From Neocallimastix lanati (nom. inval.) (Eukaryota; Neocallimastigomycota; Neocallimastigomycetes; Neocallimastigales; Neocallimastigaceae), in the NCBI GenBank assembly GCA_016946835.1, contig JACVTC010000045.1:466501-530500 (forward strand): DNA of 64,000 bases, written 5' to 3'. The notes under the pieces were generated by a model that was not told the origin of the DNA, made no database searches, and saw nothing but the letters and a program-made list of their open reading frames with translations. The position numbers and the translations under genes are program-made. This document shows positions 47,591-58,042 of the stretch, in pieces. Within the stretch, counting starts at the first letter, position 1. Every line of letters begins with the position of its first letter.

Positions 47591-50475
47591 TTATAAATAT
47601 TCATTTTCTAATTCAAAACCTAACTTTATTAGTTCATTTATAATTATTTTAATATTTGATTTCTGCACCAATGGATTTGCAATTACAACTCTAAAAACAG
47701 AAATACCATTCTTGCATTCAGGATATTTAGAAGTTTTAATGGTGGTCTTTGAAACAAATCCTAAACCTTCAGATTTCTGTTTTGCTTGTAATTTATCTAT
47801 AAATTTACTAATAAAATCATTTTCTGATAAACTGAAATGAAAATCATTTTCTAAATTTAAATTAATATTATCATCTTTTAAATAATTTGGTAAATTCTTA
47901 ATATTAGTTTTATTTGGGTTATTAGAAATTAAACTTTCATTACTGTTATTTAAAATATTAATATATTTATTATTTATTAAATTTAGTGAAAGTGGTGATT
48001 TGTTCTTATTTGAATTTTTTTTTGGTAAGCATGATGGTATATAACGATAAAGAAATATATTCGTAACAGGAAAACTAATTAATTCAAAATGAGGATTATT
48101 CTTTATTAAATTAGCCATATATTTTGCTTTTTCGCATGAAATTTCTAATAATTCATTTAGGCCATTTTTTCCCAATAAAGATAACGATGCATGTAAATAG
48201 AATACATTAGCTGGTCTTGAACCTTCTAAGGTAATTTTACCTTGATCAATTGAATTTTCTCTAATAATATAAGAAGCTACCTTTTTAATAGTTTTATATG
48301 GTAATAATGGAGATTTAAATAAAACAACACCACAACCCATAGGAGTATATAGTAATTTATGACCTTTAATGATATAATATTATTAATATATGTTAAAAAA
48401 TTACTAATTAATTATAAATTTAACTAAAACTTTTAAATTAAATAATTTTATTATTTAATTATATACCATCAATTGTAATTGTATCAGCTTTTTCAATTCC
48501 TTTTAATAAATTACAATAATTATCACTAAAGGCAAATGAACCTCCCCATGCTCCATCCACATGAAATAATGAATTATATTCTTTGGATAAATTTGATAAT
48601 TCTTCAAAATTATCTATTGAACCACTTTATTTAAATAAACAAATATAAATTTTAATATTAAACAATAAATATTTTTATATTATATTTTCGTTTAAAAATA
48701 ATTAAGAATAATAAATTTAAAATTTTATATATTTACACTTCTGTTGTACTAGCAATACCAACTATCGCAATTATTTTTATTTTTTTATCATATAATTCTT
48801 TTAACTTTTTTTTTAAAAGATCAATTCTAAATAAAAAAAATTTTGTAAATATTATATGAATTAATTTTAAATTAATAAATTATTAATATTTATATTTATG
48901 AAACAAAATAAGAAAAAATTAATAATTATGATATTTAAAATTTATTTTATTTACTTTATTTCATATTTTGAATTTGTGAAAAACAAATTTATAAATCTAA
49001 GACAAACACTGTATTAATAAAAACAATATAACAAAGTATTTTATGTTATGAGTAATATTATAAAATGTTTATTAATAATTTTTATTATGAGGATATATAT
49101 ATTTTTTCTAAGAGATATTTTTACATTAAATTTATTTCATATTTTATATCTTAGTTAACATTATTTAATTTAATTAAAGATTAATTATTGGTTGATATAA
49201 ATTAATAATATAAATAAATGTATGTAACGATTTCGTCTCTAACAGAATTAACGGGAATTGTATGTAAATTTTTTAGTCCTAATCCTAAAATATCTACTGC
49301 TTTTTTAAAAGAATAATGCATTAATTCTGATCCAACAATTGCAACACCATTATAACCATAGTATTTTAAAGCAGCTGGAAGTCCTTCTTTTTCAATTCCT
49401 TCGAAATCTTCTGTCTTCGGAAAAGCATAATTTCTTGCAATCCACATTGCTGTTAAATTTGCTATTGTTCCTCCAGATGTAAAACATCCTAAATAAATTT
49501 AATTATAAAAATTATTTTTATAATGAATTGTTTAAATATTAAAATAATATTTAATATAAAGATTTAATATGAAATTTAAATTATAAATTAATTAAAAAAA
49601 TTAAATTAATTATGCCAAAAGATAAGTTTTACCATATGAGAAATTACTAATTCCAATAGAATTTTTATAATATTCCTCTGATTGATGATAAAATGTTCTA
49701 TGTAAAATAGATAATACTTTCTTTTCTAAAAATGTTATTGTCGCCGAAGTTTCTTCCTTTACTAAATTTTGATTTAATGCAGTTACAAGTTTTGATATAT
49801 ATTTTTGAAAAAATGGTAATGAACTTGTCTTAAAATTTTTATTTATTAATATTATAATTATTATAAATTAATTATATATTTATAATTTAAAAAATTGTAC
49901 TTTACATTTATAATTATTTTAAATTAAATTTTTAATTTATTTAATTTTTGAAAAAAATTTTATATATAAACAATTTATATTTAATACCATATGACCAATC
50001 ATATTAGGTGAGGAAACTCTGGTTGATTTATCAATAACTTTTTCCTTAATTTGAATAAAATAATTGTAAATATTTTCAACATTACAGAGTAAACCTTTAG
50101 GAATGGAAGAACTTCCAAATTTTTTTTCAATTCGTCTAATGTACTTCTATTTGCAGCAAATACTGAAGGTGAAGGCCTATTAAATTCTAAAATTAAAATA
50201 AATTTTATGAATAAATTTATTTATAATTATTTAATATATTTAATAAGTATAAAATTAAAATTAAAATATTTCATTTACCATCTATTATTTTATCAATATA
50301 ATTTTGCAAATCCGATTCTTGTATTTGATTACCTAAAAAGTACTTTAATACTAATAAAATATAATAAATTTAATATACAGTAACTTCAAACTCATTTAAA
50401 ATAATATATATTCATGATAATACCATTATCACTTATGTTTAAGTTATTTTTTAAATCAATTTCTTGTAATACCAT
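47591..50475 (-). pseudogene. panP: PanP-type PLP-dependent aspartate 1-decarboxylase, disrupted
   Basis: Group II PLP decarboxylase closest to bacterial PanP, which makes beta-alanine from aspartate. Exons: 50475-50424, 50350-50279, 50186-49988, 49828-49633, 49488-48955 (split by an LTR at 48975-49244), 48826-48737, 48624-48467, 48363-47591. Family signatures in order: SPNMIGHMTSSLPFF, LVTALNQNLVKEETSA, GCFTSGGTIANLTAMWIARN, YYGYNGVAIVGSELMHYSF, IIAIVGIASTTEVGSID, FHVDGAWGG and the PLP lysine in TITIDGHK (Lys345). With the LTR and one duplicate GAATT removed, and one base added to the A8 run in exon 3 (about 50125), all phases agree and give about 599 aa, with an Asn-rich insert in the last exon. 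Bacterial-type protein with fungal introns suggests an old transfer. The A8 break could be a sequencing error; the LTR is real. Confidence 0.78.
48975..49244 (-). mobile_element. Solo LTR (family 2) inserted in panP exon 5
   Basis: 270 bp running from TGTTAGAGAC (49244) to TTTTTCACA (48975). It is flanked by perfect 5-bp target duplications, GAATT at 48970-48974 and 49245-49249. Removing it restores the exon to its donor site (48955/48954) in the right phase for the next exon. A lone LTR points to LTR-LTR recombination after insertion. Confidence 0.9.
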
Positions 50476-52662
50476 TTTAACTATTATTTTTTTTATATAT
50501 TTAACAAAAAATTTTAATAAAATAAAAGTTTAAAATTTATTTTATAATTTTTTTAAATTAAAAAAAAACATAAAAAGAATAACGTATTATTTTAGTTTAT
50601 ATAAAATTTATTACCTTTAAAGTTTTTAATTATAAATATATAAATTAAATTGGTTAATAATATTTAAAAAAATTAATTTTTTCATTTAATATTAAATAAT
50701 TAATTTATTAATGTCAAAATTTTAAATTTTGTTATTTATTTTTTCTTTTTATTTTAAATTATTTTTTATAAATTTATATTATAGATATTATAAAAGAGGC
50801 TGAAATTAAAAGTTCTAAAAGTTAGTAAAATTTTTTTATAAAATTTTGACTTTTTATTTTTTAATTATTATTAATTATTTATATTAGAATATTTTTATTT
50901 AATAAAAATAAAATTAAACTAATAATATTTGCATTAAATAAAATAAATTTATTTAAATATTTTATTTTCATTTATTTCATCTGATTTTTAAATAATATTT
51001 ATATGAAATTTTACACTATAAAATATTAATTTAATTTTATAAATTATTAAATAAATAAATTATGAAAATAAAATATTTACATTACTTGATTTTGATTTTG
51101 AATAAAATCAATATTTAGAAATATTTAAAAGAAGAACTTAATAATAAATTTTAAAAAGTATATATTTAAAAAAAAATATTTTAATTAATAATAATTAAAT
51201 TAAATGTTAATTAGAATAAAGACATATTAAATTATATAATAAAATTTAATTTATAAATTTTTATAAAATAATTAAAAATATTTTTCGTAATAATAGTTTT
51301 ATTTATTTAGAAATAATTGAAATAATTTATTAATAAATATTTGTATTCTATTTAATAAATTTCTCTTATATTTTTGAAATATAATAAAAATAAAAAAAAA
51401 ATAAAATATAAAAAAAAATTATAGTTCAATTAAATTTTCAATTTAAAAAATTAAAAAAGTAATAGTTATTTAAATTAATAATTATAATTTTAAAATAATT
51501 GAAAATAAACTAAATTAAAAAAATATTTCTAAAGATATTCCTATTTTTATTATTTAATAAATTCTAATATTGTTAAAATAAAGTAAATTTTAATTAAATT
51601 TTCAAAATTATAATTTTATGTTATATATTAATTTATTGAAATATTATTTTTTTTGTATAATTATTATTAATTTTAATTTTTAAATTACTTTATTTTTTAT
51701 ATTTTAACTATTTTTTAATCCAAGTAAATCCAAAAAAAGGAATAATACATAATATTGTTTTATTTTATAACTAAAAATTTTATTATTTTATATGGGAATA
51801 TCTATATTTTAATCTTTTCAAAATCGCGTAGGTGAAACAAAAGTCGAAATTTAAAAATGGTAATTTTTGAAATAATTAATATGCTCATTATGAATAGCTT
51901 AAACTTCTTATTTTATTTTTGAAAAAATTAAAATGAAAAATTAAAGTAGAGTGGTTAGCCAAGTATTTAAATTTTCATTAAAAACATAATCTTCAGTTAA
52001 AGGCCTTTCCGAATTATATAAAATTTAATCATAAATTTAATATGTCACAGAAAACTCTAATTATATATATAATAGGATAACATATTAATGAATAAATTCA
52101 TAAATATCCTATTTACTAAATTATATCAAATTATAATAATATATTAATCATATCAAATTTAAGCACTTAAATAATAAAGAATTTAATTAAAAGTGAAAAA
52201 TTAAGTAAAATAAAATAAATAAATGAATTTTAATTCAATTATTAATATTTACTTTAAGTTATTTAGATAAATCAAAATTATAATGAAATATAATCTTTAA
52301 TCTTTAAACATAAATATTTCCTATTAATGAGTTTAAAATTATGATATTTAATATTATATAATATTAACTGATTTATTTTGCTTTTATTAGATATTATGTT
52401 AATGAGACTTACTGTTAAATTATTAAATATTTTTTAATTTTAAGTTTTAGATAATATAATTTATATCAAAATTTATTTTAATGTTTAAAAATCTATCTTA
52501 TTAATTATTAATTATAAATATAACAATTATTAGTATTTCATTTTAAATATTTTAAATTTACAATACTTTATTATAAAATAAAATATTGAAATTAATATAT
52601 TAAATTTTTTTATAAAAAAAAAAAAAAAAAAAAAAGATTAACATTTTTATATTGAATTTATA
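50476..52662. other. AT-rich region upstream of panP
   Basis: About 2.2 kb of AT-rich DNA with an A run at 52614-52635. No gene seen. A slightly GC-richer patch near 51945-52015 looks faintly tRNA-like but fails as a tRNA. Confidence 0.5.
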
Positions 52663-52797
52663 ATGAAAATATATGAACAGAGAAAGAAGTTGGACCAATT
52701 TCATGAGAAATTGGAATTCCAGATCATACAACCAAGTATTTCAAAAATGGATATCATTATTTCAAAAATGGATATATTATTATCTAATATCAAATAA
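52663..52797 (+). other. Unassigned 44-codon open stretch
   Basis: ATG at 52663 to TAA at 52797. The product is charged and amphipathic (KIYEQRKKLDQFHEKLEFQI) and ends with a near-duplicate ISKMDII/ISKMDIL pair. Its composition is more coding-like than its surroundings. It follows a 22-A run. It could be a fragment of a coiled-coil gene or chance; I do not recognise it. Confidence 0.2.
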
Positions 52798-52980
52798 AAT
52801 AAAATTAGTAAATAAATATTTTAATTTAAAAGAAAAAAAAATTAAAAAATATTAAGTATATTGATGATAAGAATTATTAATATATTTATACCAACAAAAA
52901 ATAAATGAAAAATAAAATAAGTATACATAAAAAAAAAAGTAAAAAATAAAATAAATATAAAAAATATAAATAAATATTTT

Positions 52981-54293
52981 TTTAAGATATCTTAGTATTC
53001 TTACGACATTGTTCCAGTCTTCCATATTCGGATTATTTGATTTTCATGCTGCTTTACTTACCGAAAATAGAATATCAGGTCTGGTGCATATAGCAATGTA
53101 GAGTAAATTTCCTATTGCACTTCGGTAGGTAGTTTGATTAAACTTTATATTTCTAAGTTTGTCTTCCGTAATTGGTTTTGTATTCCTTAATGGCTTTTCA
53201 TTATTCATATTGAATTTTTCTAAAACCTCTATAATGTATCTTCTTTGATGCATAAAATATCCATTTTTGTGTTTAACAAATTTTATTCCGATAACGAAAT
53301 CCACGTCGCCAATTTCTTTTATTTTATATTTTCTTTTGAAATATTCTTTTATACATTTAATTTCATTCTCCTTTCCAGCGATTAAAATATCATCAACATA
53401 AATACCGACGATACATAAAATGTTTTTATTCTTACCATTTTTTACATATATAAATGGTTCACTTACCATTCTTCTAAGTCCTATTTTAGTTAGGAATTTA
53501 TTAATTTCTTTGTTCTATTCTCGATCGCTTTGTTTCAGACCATATATAGCCTTGTTTAATTTCCAGTATTTTCAATTAAAATCTGGGTGACCTTCTGGAG
53601 ATTTCATATAAATATCTTCACTTAATTTGGCATTAAGATAAGCAGCGTTTATATCAATTTGTTCTATATTAAAATTATTTTGGGCAGCAATTGAAGTTAA
53701 AATTCTGATAGAGTCGTGTTTTAACGTTGGTGCAAAAGTATCATGAAAGTCTATTCCAAATTCTTGGGTAAAACTTCGTGCTACCAATTTTGCCTTTCTT
53801 TTTGTTATCTCTTCATTCGCATTTCTTTTATATTTGAAAATCCATCATGAGGAAATTACATTGGCATTTTTAGTTATATATTTAATTGTATTAAATACAT
53901 TTAAGTTTTTCATATTACTTAATTCTTCATTTACTCCATTAATCCACTCTTTTCTATCAGTTAAATTTTGAATGTTTTTATAATTTTCTGGTTCTCTTAA
54001 AGTATTTATTTTCTTTCTTCTTTTGTTATTGTTTTCATTTATAATATTAATAGTTCTTTTTTTATTATTGTTCTCGATATTATTTAATTTAAATGAATTG
54101 TTATTAGTAAATAAAGTATTTATAATTTCTTTTTCATTATGTTGAATATAATTATTATTGATAATTTTTTTTTCATTTACTCTGTTGTTTTCAATATTAT
54201 TATTGTTATTGATTGTTTTATTGGCTGTGTTATCATTTATTATATTATTAGTATCTTCTCTATTTTGGCTATTATTATTATTTTCAGTATTAT
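52981..54293 (-). pseudogene. Copia reverse transcriptase (part of pol)
   Basis: It begins in the Asn-rich integrase-RT linker, then shows the RVT_2 pattern: VNEELSNMKNLNVF, ITKRKAKLVARSFTQEFGID, FHDTFAPTLKHDSIR, QIDINAAYLNAKL, LNKAIYGLKQS and the catalytic box GIYVDDILIAGK, then YRSAIGNLLYIAICTRPDI. Four codons are now stops: an Arg-like position before WIFKYKRN (about 53846), a Trp-like position after GHPDFN (about 53572), a Trp-like position after KQSDRE (about 53519) and one after SVSKAA (about 53044). The first three fit single transitions. RNase H is missing. Confidence 0.88.
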
Positions 54294-54500
54294 TGTTAGA
54301 AACAAAAATAATAAGATTTATAGTTATATTATTTAAAGGAGTAATGTTATATAAATTAATATATTAGTGTAAGATATGTGACCAATAGTAACAAAAAGCC
54401 ACATATTATTTTTACTATAAATACTATAAAGAAGTATAAAATTATGTATATATACTATTCTTTATTCTTATATAATAAAAAGAGATTTATACTTTTCACA
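54294..54500 (+). repeat. 5' LTR of the nested element
   Basis: 207 bp, TG...CA. Identical to the 3' LTR except for one A/G difference in the TATGTATRTATAC stretch. Confidence 0.92.
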
Positions 54501-54534
54501 GATTAAGAGTCTCAACTCTTCAGTTGAGCTATCC
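54501..54534 (+). promoter_or_regulatory. Primer binding site for a half tRNA-Lys
   Basis: GATTAAGAGTCTCAAC...GAGCTATCC directly follows the LTR. Its complement reads as the D arm and anticodon arm of a lysine tRNA (GGATAGCTC...GAGACTCTTAATC, anticodon CTT) and ends just past the anticodon loop. A normal primer site would match the acceptor 3' end. The pattern fits half-tRNA priming, as known for Drosophila copia. Confidence 0.75.
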
Positions 54535-54837
54535 ATAAAGCTAAGTTGAAATATATAAAATATAAAATCATTTAAATATAAAATTATTACTAATCAAACT
54601 AATAAATATATATTTTTATTATTTTTATAAAATTTATTATAGAAGCAAAACGTAATAACCAATATCCATAAGAAAATATTACAGAACAATTGTAAGAATG
54701 TTAAGGATATAAAATTTAAAATAAAATGCTTATTGTAATAGGTCATAGTTATTATTAATTATTAAAAATAAAAAATGATATAAATACATATACATATAAT
54801 TAGATAAAAAGAAAATATTAAAATAAAATAATAGTCA

Positions 54838-55095
54838 ACTAGTCTATCTAAGTTGAGAATTATTGAAAATAAAAAATAAATGTCAACTAGCTAAGCTGTG
54901 AATAATTGATAATAGAATAAAAATAATTGTCAACTAGCTAGGTTGATTAACAATAAAAATAAAAATAATTATTGATTAGTTTATCTAAGTTGTAAATAAT
55001 TAACTATAAAATGATTGTCAACTAGATTAACTAAATTGAAAATAATAGAAAATAAAAATAAAAATAATAGTCTAACTAGTGAAGTTTTGAATAAT
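54838..55095 (+). repeat. Tandem GTCAACTAG leader repeats
   Basis: Six degenerate units of about 45-60 bp begin near 54838, 54883, 54931, 54971, 55018 and 55070. Each has GTCAACTAG followed by a partly complementary CTAAGTTGA-like stretch, so each can fold into a small hairpin. The same set appears inverted at about 62980-63265 in the host element's leader. Confidence 0.75.
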
Positions 55096-56299
55096 TAAAT
55101 TTAAAATAATAGTCATTTTAAGTTATTAAGACTAAGAATTATCAATTACAAATAATCTGTTTATTCAAGTTAATTAATAATAACAATTTTTAACTAAATA
55201 TTAATGAAACACATAAAATAAAAAAATTAACAACTAATTGAAAAAGAGACAAATAAAAATGATTTATAAAAATTAATATTAACATTAATAAATAATATAA
55301 ACATAATTTATTTTTAATATAAATAAATATATAATTACTAAAATAATAAAATTATTAAATATTAAATAATATATCCTTACACACAAAATCCGTTCTGACA
55401 TTATACAATTCAAAATAATTTAAAAGATATAATATACATTTATTATGAATCAACTTAATTTTTAATATACAATAAAATACCATCAAGAAAAATTAACAAG
55501 TAATTAACGTTGAAACTAGAAACAATCCACAGAAAATATAATAATAGAAATTTTAATAATTAAAGTTTTACACTAAAATTTTAACAAATAATGTTCAAGA
55601 AATAAATTAAAATTAAAGTATCCGAGAAATTATTTTTAACAAAACTTTTATAATCAATAAAATTTTAATTTATTATAATATTTTTATTTAATATATTTCA
55701 AATTTTAATTTATAATAATTTTAAAATGACTAATTATATCAATCTATTAAAAATAATATTAATGATTTATTAAATTAAAATTAAATTAAATTCAATCAAT
55801 AATATAAATTTCATTATTTTTGCTAAACTTTAATCAATAATATTTAATACATTCCATCAATATTAATAACAATTTAAAATATTTTTAAAAAAATTATATT
55901 ATTAATAATATATAATATTTATAAAAATCTAATCTATCATTTATTAATCTAAATTTTGTTAAATCTCGAAACTTGATATTTAAAATATTTATATAATTTT
56001 TTTATAACATATTTATTCATATAAAACCCATTTATATATATCATTAACAATAATAGGGAAGATTAAATTTAGATAATCTATATAAAAAAATTTAAAATAT
56101 ATTATTTGAATTATTTATTATTCTCCAAATCAATGCTTAACATCTAAACATAAATGGGAATCATATATATATTTATATATAAAAAAGAAGTAGGAGATTT
56201 AAATGCTATTAAAAATATGATCGTTAATACCAGAAAACCTATGAATAGATTTGGAGGTATTTTATAACTAATAAATACATTTACCAATAAAAGATTTTT

Positions 56300-56587
56300 T
56301 GAAAAAGATTTTTTTTATGAAATTAACTCATTTATCCGATGAATCTTCGCAATGGTGTTTTAATATTATTGAAAATAAGAAGTTACGTTTATCCTTCGCA
56401 ATTTATTATTATTTAAAAGATATTACTTTGAATTAACAAATAAATGACAAATGCGTTGTAGATTTTGAAACAGTGTTATATTTATTTTATAAAAATAATA
56501 ATTAATTTAATGGAGATATTCTAGTAATACATGATGACAAATACAGCATTTTATCAAATGAATTAAATTTTATTATTTATAATTAGT
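56300..56587 (+). pseudogene. GT8-like glycosyltransferase fragment captured in the LTR element
   Basis: One frame reads SSQWCFNIIENKKLRLSF, YYYLKDITLN, a stop, then NDKCVVDFETVLYLFYKNNN, a stop and FNGDILVIHDDKYSILS. This aligns with the GT8 domain of the gene at 33063-35099 (LNDEFVIGFETMLYSFYKHNNWFNGDILVMYDDNYNILS), the stop falling on Trp. Similarity is partial, so the donor was a relative, not this gene. A 25-A run follows directly (56588-56612). Confidence 0.75.
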
Positions 56588-56809
56588 AAAAAAAAAAAAA
56601 AAAAAAAAAAAATAATAATAATAATAAAAAACACACATTATTTAAATACAGTTATATACAATACTCTTAATATAATCAATATATATATAAAAAAAAAAAA
56701 AAAATAAATATTATATTAGTATAAATGTAATAATCAACAATAAACCAATATTATAAATTATATATTGTTATAGTTTTGTAATTTTTTTTTATTTATTTTC
56801 AGCTTGCTT

Positions 56810-57042
56810 TAATCAGGCTTTTAAAGAACAAGATAATGCTCAGTTTGGCTTTTTCTAACCAGTTAAAACTGTTGATCCAAAGGTTGATACAACTATTGAT
56901 ATACTTAATAGATTGAAGAAATATATCAAACAACCGAAGACAATATTAAAAAGATGATTAATTGTATGAAAACCACTATGAACGAAACAAAAGCAATTTG
57001 CCTTTGTATCTAAAGATGCAAAATCAAAAGGAGATAAAGTTG

Positions 57043-57075
<33 letters not shown>

Positions 57076-57532
57076 GATAAATCTTGTTAGTTATTCTTTA
57101 AGTTCAAGTTCTAAAGATATTAATTATTTATACTTACCTGTTATGGAAAACTTCCATGAATGGCTAAAAACTTTCTTAGATAAAACTATTCGTGATGCCG
57201 AAGATTCTGTTTACAATTATAATAATGTTCATACTGAAATGGATATTACTACTCAAATGATTGCTCAAACAAAATAAAGATTAAGTACCGAAATTAATGG
57301 CATTCAAGAATGTAGACGTGCTATCTCAATATTAAGGGAACATGAACAATTATAAAATAAAGAAGGATAAATATGAATTATTATGTGAAGAAGTCATTAA
57401 AAATATTGAATTATTAGAAGCTAAGGGTAAGGCTGATATACCAAATTACCTTCAATTTATGTATGATTCTATGAATATTTTCTATCATCAAACAATAAAT
57501 TATTTCCCAGAAAGTGATTCATATAAATAAAA
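56810..57532 (+). pseudogene. Possible BAR-like coiled-coil gene fragment captured in the LTR element
   Basis: After an acceptor-like TTTATTTTCAG, several frames encode one amphipathic protein: VDPKVDTTIDILNRLKKY, FVSKDAKSKGDKVV, a 26-A run (57048-57073), LPVMENFHEWLKTFLDKTI, DAEDSVYNYNNVHTEMDI, INGIQECRRAISILREHE and KKDKYELLCEEVIKNIEL, ending NYLQFMYDSMNIFYHQTINY. Long helices ending in a FxxxxxxFYxQTIxYFP-like element recall BAR or sorting-nexin BAR domains. Stops and frame changes show it is dead. That a cellular gene is present is likely; the family name is tentative. Confidence 0.35.
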
Positions 57533-57800
57533 AATAATAATAATAATAAAATAAGATAAAAAGACATAATAATAATTTAAGTAAAGAAAGATTAATAAAT
57601 AATTTTAATAATAAAAAAATAACTCCAATCCAATTTGAAAGTAAGGGGAAACGTTAGAATTTAAAGTATATAAAAAAATTTCTTAAGTTTACAAATAAAA
57701 ATAAAAATAATTCTTTTCATATACTTAATAATATGTTAGTTGTATTATTATTAAAAATATTATTTTATATAGTAATACATTTGCAATATTTCTCTTCAAC

Positions 57801-57835
57801 TCTAACTTTCACCCAAAGTTAGATTTGAGGGGGAA
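57801..57835 (+). promoter_or_regulatory. Hairpin and polypurine tract before the 3' LTR
   Basis: A perfect 9-bp hairpin (TCTAACTTT / AAAGTTAGA, 57801-57823) is followed by the purine run GAGGGGGAA (57827-57835) directly before the 3' LTR. The purine run is where plus-strand DNA synthesis is expected to start. Confidence 0.8.
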
Positions 57836-58042
57836 TGTTAGAAACAAAAATAATAAGATTTATAGTTATATTATTTAAAGGAGTAATGTTATATAAATTA
57901 ATATATTAGTGTAAGATATGTGACCAATAGTAACAAAAAGCCACATATTATTTTTACTATAAATACTATAAAGAAGTATAAAATTATGTATGTATACTAT
58001 TCTTTATTCTTATATAATAAAAAGAGATTTATACTTTTCACA
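57836..58042 (+). repeat. 3' LTR of the nested element
   Basis: 207 bp, TGTTAGAAAC to TTTTCACA, followed by the ATTAT target duplication. Confidence 0.92.

Larger units (their letters stand above)
54294..55950. repeat. Left arm of a 1.6-kb inverted repeat
   Basis: LTR, primer site and leader of the nested element pair with 61725-63783, the same parts of the host element on the other strand. Similarity ends near 55950 (ATAAAAATCTAA...CATTTATTA). The right arm is longer because of a GC-rich insertion (61851-62248) and an expanded T run (62440-62470). Confidence 0.85.
54294..58042 (+). mobile_element. Nested non-autonomous LTR retrotransposon with captured gene fragments
   Basis: A complete element in opposite orientation to its host. 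LTRs 54294-54500 and 57836-58042 are each 207 bp, start TGTTAGAAAC, end TTTTCACA and differ at one position. ATTAT flanks both ends (54289-54293 and 58043-58047) as target duplication. A primer site follows the first LTR and a polypurine tract precedes the second. The leader (54501 to about 55950) is homologous to that of the host copia element. The remainder has no gag, protease, integrase or RT; it holds a GT8-like gene fragment and a possible BAR-like gene fragment. It must have moved with proteins of an autonomous relative. The single LTR difference implies recent insertion. Confidence 0.9.

Noticed and set aside
51945-52015. Possible tRNA: GTGGTTAGCCAAG resembles a box A
   Set aside because: No box B at proper distance, and no acceptor or anticodon stem can be formed. 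No convincing tRNA gene was found in the window.
54139-54367. Two hydrophobic plus-strand open frames that look like membrane proteins
   Set aside because: They are antisense to the Asn-rich copia linker (AAT repeats read as Ile/Leu codons). Similar frames at 57920-58226 have the same cause.
54838-55095. CRISPR-like array
   Set aside because: Units are degenerate, spacers are not unique, and the sequence is a retrotransposon leader in a eukaryotic genome.
56588-56612. A25 run as the poly(A) tail of a retrocopied mRNA
   Set aside because: The GT8-like fragment stops in mid-domain before the run, and many equal runs occur in this DNA without any gene. The run alone is not evidence of a tail.
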